Under the pieces are notes generated by a model. The model made no database searches, had not been told where the DNA came from, and was given only the letters and a program-made list of their open reading frames with translations. The position numbers and the translations under genes are program-made. 11,305 nt of DNA from Nocardioidaceae bacterium (GTDB taxonomy: Bacteria; Actinomycetota; Actinomycetes; Propionibacteriales; Nocardioidaceae), in assembly GCA_013811715.1 (NCBI GenBank), contig JACCUS010000169.1, positions 1-11,305 of the forward strand. The letters run 5' to 3'. Positions within the stretch are counted from its first letter, which is position 1. The number at the start of each line of letters is the position of its first letter. Positions 1 through 6,686 of the stretch are shown piece after piece.

Positions 1-147
1 ATGCGGTTCGCCCGCGAGGCCGCAGACTGGGTCGTCTTCATGGACGACGGGCACGTCATCGAACAAGGCCCGCCCGACGAGGTCTTCGACCGCTCGGAGC
101 ATCAGCGGACCCGCCGATTTCTGTCACGCATCGAAAGTCGGGGATGA
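1..147 (+). CDS. Amino-acid ABC transporter ATPase (GlnQ type), C-terminal fragment
   Basis: This is the last 48 codons of an ATP-binding subunit whose body lies before the window. The visible tail reads MRFAREAADWVVFMDDG, then EQGPPDEVF, then RTRRFLSRI. This matches the region just after the H-loop histidine in polar amino-acid importers of the GlnQ/HisP family, where 'THEM.FAREVADRVVFMD' and 'ERTR.FL' are typical. The ATG at position 1 is therefore probably an internal methionine of the THEM motif, not the start. The gene ends with TGA and converges on the UbiB-like gene, whose stop is 61 nt away. The short gap shows no convincing hairpin terminator. Family assignment is good. The transported amino acid cannot be told from this fragment. 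Confidence 0.88.
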   Translation: MRFAREAADWVVFMDDGHVIEQGPPDEVFDRSEHQRTRRFLSRIESRG

Positions 148-208
148 TCCGCCGACGACCTCCGAATTCACGGGGGCACTGACAAGGAAACGTCCCGGGT
201 AGGCCCCA

Positions 209-2173
209 TCAGGTCTGGACTCGGCGGAAGATGATGACGAGCACGCGCAGCACCAGGACCACCGCGATGATGAGCAGCCCGTAGCCGAACAGCGTGAACA
301 GCCCGAGCGATGCAGTCACCTGTGGTCCGCCTCGGTTGCCCAGCAACAGCACAGCCATCACTCCGGCTGCGGCCCCCAGGACCGTGAGCAGCGCCTGGTG
401 CAGCAGATCGGTCACTACCCTACGGTCGGCTGGATGGGCGAAGAGGCGGACGTTGACCGTCATACGGCCGTGCTCGACCGCATCGGCTACCCGGTCGACT
501 CGACGTGGCAGTCGGCGCAGCACCGGCAGCAGCGACATCACTTCCTCCTCGAGGGAGTGCCGGAGGCGGCTCGGTTGCATCGCATGGCCGACCCGGTCAC
601 GGCCGGAGTCGCGCGCCTGCGCGAGGAGGTCGAAGTCGGGATCGATGGTCGCCAGGGTCCCCTCCAGCGTGGCCAGGCCGCGGAAGACCGCGGCCACCTC
701 GGGTGGTATGCCGAGCCGGTATGAGGTGACCAGGCGGAACAAGGCGGCGAACGCCGTCGTCCCCGAGACAGCGCCACCGGAGGCGTAGCGCACGACCAGG
801 GCACCCACCGCACGCTCCAGGTTTCTCTCGTCGATCTCGTCGGGCCGATCGACGAGCTCGAGAAGTGCGTCGCAGGCGGCCAAGGAGTCACCCCGCTCCA
901 GCGCGACCAGCAGCCTCCCGATCGCCATCCGCGTGGTGCTGCCCAAGCGACCCACCGACCCCAGGTCCAGCAGTCCGACCACGCCGTCCTCTTGGATCAA
1001 CACATTGCCTGGGTGCAGGTCGACGTGGAAGACGCCGTGCACGAGGATCTGGTCGAGCACCGTCTCCAGGAGGGTGGTCGCAAGCTCCCGGCGTCGGGCG
1101 GTCCCCAGTCGGCGCAGTGCCGCTTCGGCGGACCCAAGGGGTGTGCCGTGCAGGCGCTGCATGACCAACACCCGCCGAGTGCACAGGCGGGTGTACGGCG
1201 ACGGCACCAGGACGGCACCGGAGGACGATGCTTTGAGCGCGGTGGCGACGGTGCGCATGTTGTCCCGCTCGATCGTGAAGTCCAGCTCCTCGCGGAGCGC
1301 CTCGGCGAACCCCGAGGCAAGGCTCCGCAAGCCCAGCGACCGCCCCCAGGACGTGCGAGCCTCCAGCGTGCGGGCGAGTCGAGACAAGATGTCGAGGTCA
1401 CGTTCCACGACCTCGGCGACTCCTGGCCGTTGGACCTTGACGACGACCTCCTCACCGCCGGGCAGCCGGGCCGTGTGGACTTGCGCCACCGAGGCCGCCG
1501 CGAGCGGGTGAGGATCGATCTCGGCGAACAGCTCGCCCAGTGGCCGACCCAGCTCGTGCTCGATCAGCGCCTCCACCGGTTGCCACGGCAGGGGTGACGC
1601 CTGGTCCTGAAGTCCGACCAGCTCCTCGGCGAACTCGATCGGCACGAGATCCCTGCGGGTGGAGAGCTGCTGACCGAGCTTCACGAACGTGACGCCGCCC
1701 TCATCCAGGGCTCGCCGCAGGGAACGGGCCAGCTCCCGGCGAGCGGTCGACGACTCCAGACCGCCGTGTCGCTGTCCCCGGAAGAACCGGCCGAGCCCGT
1801 GCCGCAGCGCGATCCGCAGGACCTGCGTGTACCGCCGCGTTCGCGCCAGCCGGGAGCGCCAGCTCCGCCAGAGCTCCACCGGGCCGGGCAGCGACCCGTC
1901 GGGCACGATCACCTCGGCGATCACGAGGCAGACCATGGCGATCACGCTGGCGGCGCAGACCGCCAGCGCCCCGTACATCAAGGCGGTGCCGATGTCTGCC
2001 TCCGACCCGTCGGGCAGCATCGCGTTGAGCAGCGGCCCGGCGATGAGCAGAGCCAGAAAACCGGCCAGCACTGTCCGGATGGGTCCCACCCGCACTCCCA
2101 GCAGACGCCTGATGACGGCGCCAAAGGCGAGCACGGTCAACAGGGTCATCAGGACGAAGAACGTGACCCTCAC
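209..2173 (-). CDS. ABC1/AarF/UbiB family atypical kinase-like membrane protein
   Basis: The product is 654 residues. Family hallmarks appear in order: KLGQ at 165-168, the alanine-rich loop AAAS at 225-228 that replaces a P-loop, the VVVK lysine at 246, the E-x-D motif near 296-298, the catalytic loop HVDLHPGN at 383-390, and DLGS at 403-406 in place of DFG. Three hydrophobic segments precede the kinase fold (about 4-21, 33-53, 64-90) and two follow it (about 595-612, 622-646), so the kinase domain is held at the membrane from both ends. Known members (UbiB, COQ8) support quinone or isoprenoid lipid metabolism by ATPase rather than protein-kinase activity. The role here is inferred only. I chose the GTG at 2173, which has GGGAG about 10 nt upstream. 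The open frame runs further upstream, but that part is arginine/serine-rich out-of-frame read-through of the permease gene. It lies 67 nt after the MalG-like permease on the same strand, so co-transcription is possible. Confidence 0.9.
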   Translation of the reverse strand: MRVTFFVLMTLLTVLAFGAVIRRLLGVRVGPIRTVLAGFLALLIAGPLLNAMLPDGSEADIGTALMYGALAVCAASVIAMVCLVIAEVIVPDGSLPGPVELWRSWRSRLARTRRYTQVLRIALRHGLGRFFRGQRHGGLESSTARRELARSLRRALDEGGVTFVKLGQQLSTRRDLVPIEFAEELVGLQDQASPLPWQPVEALIEHELGRPLGELFAEIDPHPLAAASVAQVHTARLPGGEEVVVKVQRPGVAEVVERDLDILSRLARTLEARTSWGRSLGLRSLASGFAEALREELDFTIERDNMRTVATALKASSSGAVLVPSPYTRLCTRRVLVMQRLHGTPLGSAEAALRRLGTARRRELATTLLETVLDQILVHGVFHVDLHPGNVLIQEDGVVGLLDLGSVGRLGSTTRMAIGRLLVALERGDSLAACDALLELVDRPDEIDERNLERAVGALVVRYASGGAVSGTTAFAALFRLVTSYRLGIPPEVAAVFRGLATLEGTLATIDPDFDLLAQARDSGRDRVGHAMQPSRLRHSLEEEVMSLLPVLRRLPRRVDRVADAVEHGRMTVNVRLFAHPADRRVVTDLLHQALLTVLGAAAGVMAVLLLGNRGGPQVTASLGLFTLFGYGLLIIAVVLVLRVLVIIFRRVQT

Positions 2174-2240
2174 AACAGTGATACTCCCAGCACGCGTCAA
2201 CCCCTGGGGTGCAGGGCGACTACCAGATCGCCGTCCCGAC

Positions 2241-3146
2241 TCAACCCTTGACGGCACCCATCGTGAACCCCGAGATGAACCGGGCCAAGAACACGTTGAA
2301 CACGAACGCGATCGGGACGGCGATGATGACGTTCGCCGCCTGCAGCGACTGCCAGAAGAAGACATCGCCGCGGATGAGCTCCGTCGGCACACCCGTGCTC
2401 ACGACCTTCTCGTCGGTCGGAGCGATGAACGCCAACGCGTAGATGAACTCGCTGGCGGTCAACGTGAACGCGAAGACGACCACAGCGACGATGCCGGGGA
2501 AGAGCAGCGGTACGACGATCCGCGCGAAGGCTCCTACCCGGCTGTAGCCGTCGACCATGGCTTGCTCCTCGATGTCCTTCGGGAGCGCCTTGAGGAATCC
2601 GATCAGCAGCCACGTGGACACCGGCAGCGTGATGGTCGGGTAGATGAGGACGAGCGACCAGGTCGAGTCCTGCAGCCCCAGCGAGACGACGAGCCGGGAC
2701 AACGAGAGGAAGAGCAGACTGGGCGGGATGAGGTAGACGAAGAAGATCAAGATGCCCATGGCCCCGGACCAGCTCCTGGTGAGGCGGGCGATGGAGTACG
2801 CCGCAGGGAGGCCGAGGGCCAACGTGATCGCGACAACGAGGAAGCCCACCCAGAGCGTGTTCCACGCGAACGTCGGAAACGTCGTCTCGGTGAAGAGGAA
2901 GACGATGTGATCCAAGGTCGGCGGATCGTTGAAGACGAAGGGGTTGTTGACCGGGTCGTAGAGATCCTCGTTCAGCTTCGAGGCCGTTATCGCGCTCCAG
3001 ATGAACGGTCCGGCACACGCCAGTGCGGCAAGGATGGCGGCGACATACACGCCGACCCTCGCCAGGACGTGTCGACGTACGTGGTGCCGGCGGAGCTGCT
3101 CGGCAGCGCGCGGATCCAGCACACCGGTGTCGACGCCGCCGGCCAT
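2241..3146 (-). CDS. Carbohydrate ABC transporter permease, MalG-like (CUT1)
   Basis: This 301-residue inner-membrane permease belongs to the binding-protein-dependent transport family. It has a charged N-terminus, a first membrane segment at about 31-50, then five more hydrophobic stretches. The EAA coupling loop lies at about 194-213 (EQAMVDGYSRVG...IVVP), the contact site for the ATPase. The ending SGFTMGAVKG is typical of MalG-type subunits. The ATG at 3146 shares its A with the TGA of the upstream permease (TGATG), implying translational coupling. GGAGA lies about 7 nt ahead. A longer open frame extends upstream, but it is only the shadow of the MalF-like gene. With that permease it would form the translocation channel. 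A sugar or polyol substrate is likely from family membership, but its identity is unknown. Confidence 0.93.
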   Translation of the reverse strand: MAGGVDTGVLDPRAAEQLRRHHVRRHVLARVGVYVAAILAALACAGPFIWSAITASKLNEDLYDPVNNPFVFNDPPTLDHIVFLFTETTFPTFAWNTLWVGFLVVAITLALGLPAAYSIARLTRSWSGAMGILIFFVYLIPPSLLFLSLSRLVVSLGLQDSTWSLVLIYPTITLPVSTWLLIGFLKALPKDIEEQAMVDGYSRVGAFARIVVPLLFPGIVAVVVFAFTLTASEFIYALAFIAPTDEKVVSTGVPTELIRGDVFFWQSLQAANVIIAVPIAFVFNVFLARFISGFTMGAVKG

Positions 3147-4081
3147 CAGAAGGTCTCCATCCGTCGCACGGCACGCAGGATGAGCACCGCTGCCACGAGG
3201 AGGAGCGGGAACAGGAACAGCGCGATCGCCGCTCCTTGCCCGACATCGCCGCCGGCGATGCCGCGGATGAACGACCAGCTCGCCAAGACCTGGGTCGAGT
3301 TGGTCGGGCCCCCGCGAGTGAGGATGTACACGACGGCCATGTCGGTGAACGTGAAGATCGCCCCGAACAAGGCTGCCACGGCGATCAGCGGGAAGGTCAG
3401 CGGGATGGTCACCTCGAACATCCTTCGCCAATAGCCGGCACCGTCGATCTTCGCGGCTTCTTGGATGTCTGTCGGGATCGACAGCAGGCCGACCATCATG
3501 ATGACGGCCGCGAGCGGGACGAGCCGCCAGACGTGCACCACGATCACCGAGACGATCGCCAGCGTCGGACGACCGAGCCAGTAGACGTTCTCCTCGATCA
3601 GGCCCATCTGACGCAGCACCCAGTCGATGGGGCTGTAGATCGAGTGGAGCAGCCACAGCCACGTGACGGTCGACAGCGCGACCGGCGTCGTCCAGGGGAG
3701 CAGGACGAGGAAGCGGACCAGCCACTTGCCGCGGAAGTCCGCCACCAAGATGTTGGCGAGGACCTTGCCGAGGATCACGATGAGCACCATCGAGACGACC
3801 GTGAACACGAAGGTGTTCCGTAGTGAGCGCCAGAACACCGGGTCGTCGAAGACCCGCTGGAAGTTCTCGAGGCCGGTCCAGTCGTACGACGGGTCGCCGG
3901 CAGTGACGTCGCTGAAGGCAAGCGCGATGGAGAGCAGGAACGGCACTGCGACGAGGGCGACGACGTAGACGATCGTGGGAGCGAGGAACAACCAGGACAA
4001 GGCCCCCTCCCGGTCCGACAGCCGCCGGCGGCCGCTGGCCTTCTCGGCCGGCTGGGCGGCGACTGCGTCGACGTCAGCCAC
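3146..4081 (-). CDS. Carbohydrate ABC transporter permease, MalF-like (CUT1)
   Basis: This is a 311-residue permease with about six membrane segments. The first is around 29-56, inside the typical LFLAPTIVYVVALVAVPFLLS stretch that begins UgpA/MalF-type subunits. The EAA loop at 208-227 (EAAKIDGAGYWRRMFEVTIP) is canonical and should dock on the ATPase. A 'RGGPTNSTQVLASW' segment near 256-269 is also characteristic of CUT1 permeases. The start is GTG at 4081, with GGAGG about 6 nt upstream. It overlaps the end of the ATPase gene by 8 nt, and its own stop overlaps the next permease start by 1 nt, so the three genes look tightly coupled. The protein should pair with the MalG-like subunit as a heterodimeric channel. 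Confidence 0.93.
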   Translation of the reverse strand: MADVDAVAAQPAEKASGRRRLSDREGALSWLFLAPTIVYVVALVAVPFLLSIALAFSDVTAGDPSYDWTGLENFQRVFDDPVFWRSLRNTFVFTVVSMVLIVILGKVLANILVADFRGKWLVRFLVLLPWTTPVALSTVTWLWLLHSIYSPIDWVLRQMGLIEENVYWLGRPTLAIVSVIVVHVWRLVPLAAVIMMVGLLSIPTDIQEAAKIDGAGYWRRMFEVTIPLTFPLIAVAALFGAIFTFTDMAVVYILTRGGPTNSTQVLASWSFIRGIAGGDVGQGAAIALFLFPLLLVAAVLILRAVRRMETF

Positions 4082-5123
4082 CGTGCGCCTCCAGTGGCAC
4101 GGGCTCGGAGCGAAGTCCGGTCTCGGCGTCGAAGAAGCGGACCCTGTCGACGTCGATCGCGAAGTCGTACGTCTCCCCTGCGCTCAGCGGGGTGGTCATG
4201 GTGGCTGGCAGCCGGGCGATCACCTTGGTGTCGTCTCCGAACCCGGCGATGGTGCCGTAGACGTGCCGATCACCCGAGAGGTGCTCGACCCGGGCGACGT
4301 GGAACCGCATCGTCACCTTCTCGCCCGTGACCTGGTCGCTCGGAAGGAGGTGCTCTGGTCGGAACCCCACGAGGGTCCCGTCGCGCTGCACGAGGTTCAT
4401 GGGTGGTGACCCCAGGAACTTCGCGACGAAGGTGTCCGCAGGGTCGTCGTACACCTCGACGGGGGGACCGAGCTGTCGCACCTTGCCGTGGTCCATCACC
4501 GCGATCCGGTCACCGAGACCCATCGCCTCGGCTTGGTCATGGGTGACGTAGATGGTCGTCGTCTGGAGCCGCTCCTGGAACTGCTTGAGCTCGTCACGAG
4601 CGGACGCGCGCAGTATCGCGTCGAGGTTGGACAGTGGCTCGTCGAGGAGGAAGACCTGGGGGTCACGGACCATCGCGCGAGCGAGCGCGACGCGCTGCCG
4701 CTCGCCACCCGACAGCTGCCGGGGTTTGCGGTCCAGGAGGTCACCGATACCGAGCAGGTCGGCGGCCCATCGTGCCTTGGACTCGCGCTCGGCCCTGTCG
4801 AGCCGCTCGGCCTTGAGCGGGAACACGATGTTGGCGAACACGGACTTGTGCGGGTAGAGCGCATAGCTCTGGAACACCATGGCGACCTTGCGTACACGTG
4901 GCGGCAGACCGTTGACGACGGCCCCGCCGATGAGCACCTCTCCCCCGGTCGGCTGCTCGAGGCCGGCGATGGTGCGCAACAACGTCGTCTTGCCGCAACC
5001 GGACGGTCCCAGCAGGACGAGGTACTCGCCCTCCTCGGTGGCGAGGTCGACGCCGTCCACGGCGTGCACATGGCCCCCGTCGTACGACTTCTTCAGATTC
5101 CTGACTTCGACGGCAACAGACAC
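4074..5123 (-). CDS. Sugar ABC transporter ATPase, MalK/UgpC/MsmK-like
   Basis: This 349-residue ATPase would power the two permeases encoded just downstream. All motifs are intact: Walker A GPSGCGKT at 39-46, Q-loop glutamine 85, signature LSGGERQR at 137-144, Walker B VFLLDE at 157-162, D-loop SNLD at 165-168 and H-loop histidine 195. After about residue 230 comes a regulatory region with GFRPEH near 254 and a TOBE-like beta-rich end. This is the layout of MalK-type subunits, which often serve carbohydrate importers. The GTG at 5123 has GAGGAGG about 5 nt upstream and lies 23 nt after the binding-protein stop. The 3' end overlaps the MalF-like start by 8 nt. Some actinobacterial MsmK proteins energise several transporters. 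Its place inside this operon suggests dedicated use here. Confidence 0.96.
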   Translation of the reverse strand: MSVAVEVRNLKKSYDGGHVHAVDGVDLATEEGEYLVLLGPSGCGKTTLLRTIAGLEQPTGGEVLIGGAVVNGLPPRVRKVAMVFQSYALYPHKSVFANIVFPLKAERLDRAERESKARWAADLLGIGDLLDRKPRQLSGGERQRVALARAMVRDPQVFLLDEPLSNLDAILRASARDELKQFQERLQTTTIYVTHDQAEAMGLGDRIAVMDHGKVRQLGPPVEVYDDPADTFVAKFLGSPPMNLVQRDGTLVGFRPEHLLPSDQVTGEKVTMRFHVARVEHLSGDRHVYGTIAGFGDDTKVIARLPATMTTPLSAGETYDFAIDVDRVRFFDAETGLRSEPVPLEAHGG

Positions 5124-5146
5124 CTAGCCTCCTCGGTTGCGACCGG

Positions 5147-6568
5147 TCAGCCGCCTCCGATGAGGCCGCGGTTCCTCCATCTGCCGAAGATCCGCTCAGC
5201 TTCGCGGTGAGCAGTGCGTATCGACTCCTTCGGGCTTGCATTGCCACGCACGGCGTCGGCGAACATGTTGGGGATGGCGTAGGTGCCGAGCACCTCCCCG
5301 ATCGCCGGGCTGGAGGGCCCTGGGTGCCCGATGCTGGCGCTCCACTCGGCCGAGGTCTCGACGTCGCCGAGGAAGGCGAGCTTGTCGGACGGCTTCGACC
5401 CGAACGGGTCGTCGGCGAGCCAGTCGCCGAGCTTGGGAGCGAGGCTCGGCCACGAGGGGAAGTCGTACAGCTGCGAGTGGTACGTCGCGAGTCCGAAGTT
5501 GGCCGTGTAGTGGAGCAGGAACTCCTTGGCCGCGTCGGGGTTCTTGGCGGATGTGGGGACTATGTAGTTGTACATCACGTGCTGAGCCGCCAGGCCTGAC
5601 TGTGAGCCGTTGAGCGCAGGGACGAAGAAGGTGTCGTCGGCGATCCGCGGGTTGACCTCCTGTGACGACCGGTAGGCCGAGATCGAGTTGAGGATGTAGC
5701 TCAGCTTCCCGGCGATGAGGCCCTCGTTGTTGCTCGCAGCATTCCAGGCGAACACCTCGTCCGTCATCGCGCCCCGGTAGATCTTCCCCATCATCTCAAC
5801 GGCTTCCAAGGTCTCCGGAGAGTCGAGGACGACGTTCTCGTTCTCGTCTTGGATAGACGCGCCGTACGACCACAGCAGGGCGTGGGCAGCCATGTTGGAG
5901 TCGATCTCCTGCGACATGCCGAGCCCGAGCTGGACGCCTTGGCTCTTCTTGATCTCGGTGCCGGCCTCGAGCAGGTCGTCCCACGTCACCGGCCCGTCGG
6001 GGAACCCCGCCGGCTCCCACAGGCTCTTGCGGTAGTTGCCCGGGTCGGGCACCCAACCCGGCGCGAACGCGTAGTACTTGTCGGTGTGGGGGTTGTAGCT
6101 GGAGTCCTTGCAGATCTGGAGCTGCTGGCCGTAGCGGTTGTTGGCCTCCTCGGTGATGTCCGCGAGGTCGAGGACGCTGGGCTCGAACTGTGACAGCGTC
6201 GCGATGTACTGCATCACGTCGTGGCCCTGCCCTGCCTGGAGCTCCGACGCGATCTGGGTCGGCACGTTGGTGACGTCGACGTGGTCGACGCGTACGTCGA
6301 CTCCCACCTTCCCGCCCCAGTCGGCAGCGAACTTCTCGAACCACTCGTCGTGACTCGGCACGAAGTGGCTCCACATGAGCAGTGTCAGTTCGCCCGACAG
6401 CTTGCCCGCAGGCTCGGTGAAAGTGGGACTCGGTTCTTCTCCAGCCGCCTGGCCCTGCTCTGCTGGACTCTCCGGCTCGCTTGCACATGCGGCCAACGCT
6501 GCACCGACACCGACGGCCGCTGCTGCTCGCAGGAACTCTCGCCGGGTCCACGGGTTGGTTGCCGGCAT
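5147..6568 (-). CDS. Extracellular solute-binding lipoprotein of the ABC importer (family 1, Tat signal)
   Basis: This 473-residue binding protein delivers the substrate to the permeases. The N-terminus carries a twin-arginine motif (TRREFL, 8-13), a short alanine/glycine-rich hydrophobic stretch, and the lipobox LAAC with cysteine at 28. It should thus be exported folded by Tat and then lipid-anchored on the outer face of the membrane. Mature-region features fit family 1 sugar-binding proteins: an early 'LTLLMWSHF' strand, a 'VTWDDLLEAG' helix start, and tryptophan/tyrosine-rich segments able to stack on sugar rings. ATG 6568 has GGAGGAGGT 5 nt upstream. The open frame extends further upstream but without signal-peptide character. 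It is the first gene of the operon. Substrate specificity cannot be read from the sequence. Confidence 0.94.
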   Translation of the reverse strand: MPATNPWTRREFLRAAAAVGVGAALAACASEPESPAEQGQAAGEEPSPTFTEPAGKLSGELTLLMWSHFVPSHDEWFEKFAADWGGKVGVDVRVDHVDVTNVPTQIASELQAGQGHDVMQYIATLSQFEPSVLDLADITEEANNRYGQQLQICKDSSYNPHTDKYYAFAPGWVPDPGNYRKSLWEPAGFPDGPVTWDDLLEAGTEIKKSQGVQLGLGMSQEIDSNMAAHALLWSYGASIQDENENVVLDSPETLEAVEMMGKIYRGAMTDEVFAWNAASNNEGLIAGKLSYILNSISAYRSSQEVNPRIADDTFFVPALNGSQSGLAAQHVMYNYIVPTSAKNPDAAKEFLLHYTANFGLATYHSQLYDFPSWPSLAPKLGDWLADDPFGSKPSDKLAFLGDVETSAEWSASIGHPGPSSPAIGEVLGTYAIPNMFADAVRGNASPKESIRTAHREAERIFGRWRNRGLIGGG

Positions 6569-6572
6569 AGCA

Positions 6573-6592
6573 CACCTCCTCCGGTTGAGGTG
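6573..6592 (-). promoter_or_regulatory. Inverted repeat covering the ribosome binding site of the binding-protein gene
   Basis: CACCTC and GAGGTG form a perfect 6-bp inverted repeat with an 8-nt loop. The downstream arm contains most of the GGAGGAGGT ribosome binding site, 4 nt before the ATG at 6568. As RNA it could mask translation initiation. As DNA it could be an operator around the transcription start. The repeat is seen directly. Its function is inference. Confidence 0.4.
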
Positions 6593-6594
6593 CG

Positions 6595-6624
6595 ACTGTA
6601 CGCCCTCGTGCCCGGGTCCGCCAG
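6595..6624 (-). promoter_or_regulatory. Candidate promoter of the ABC importer operon
   Basis: On the minus strand TACAGT (6600-6595) fits the actinobacterial -10 pattern TAnnnT. CTGGCG (6624-6619) is a weak -35 match at 18 nt spacing. Transcription would start around 6588, giving a leader of about 20 nt and placing the neighbouring inverted repeat at the start site. Its position between the terminator of the upstream gene and the first operon gene is sensible. The -35 match is only 3 of 6. Confidence 0.3.
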
Positions 6625-6641
6625 GGCTGCGAACGGGGTTG

Positions 6642-6674
6642 CCGGGTGGGGTCACACCTGGGGACCCCACCCGG
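6642..6674 (-). terminator. Strong hairpin terminator after the beta-propeller gene
   Basis: A perfect 12-bp GC-rich stem (6642-6653 with 6663-6674, arm CCGGGTGGGGTC) closes a 9-nt loop. It begins 12 nt after the stop codon at 6687. No U-tract follows, which is usual for actinobacterial terminators. It separates transcription of the secreted protein from the ABC importer operon. Confidence 0.7.
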
Positions 6675-6686
6675 GATCGCCTCGCC

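Noticed and set aside
2197..2212. ACCCC-T-GGGGT between the MalG-like and UbiB-like genes as a terminator
   Set aside because: A one-base loop leaves at most a 3-4 bp usable stem, too weak to call a terminator.
2174..2392. The 73-codon upstream extension of the UbiB-like frame
   Set aside because: It is a Ser/Arg-rich out-of-frame read of the permease gene. The GTG at 2173 with GGGAG upstream begins the first membrane segment.
1689..3434. A 581-codon plus-strand open frame opposite the UbiB-like and permease genes
   Set aside because: It is an antisense shadow typical of GC-rich DNA: Arg/Asp/Gln-rich, no motifs, and it spans two well-supported minus-strand genes and their gap.
3147..3725. 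The 193-codon upstream extension of the MalG-like frame
   Set aside because: It is a His/Arg/Asp-rich shadow of the MalF-like gene. The TGATG junction at 3144-3148 gives the natural start.
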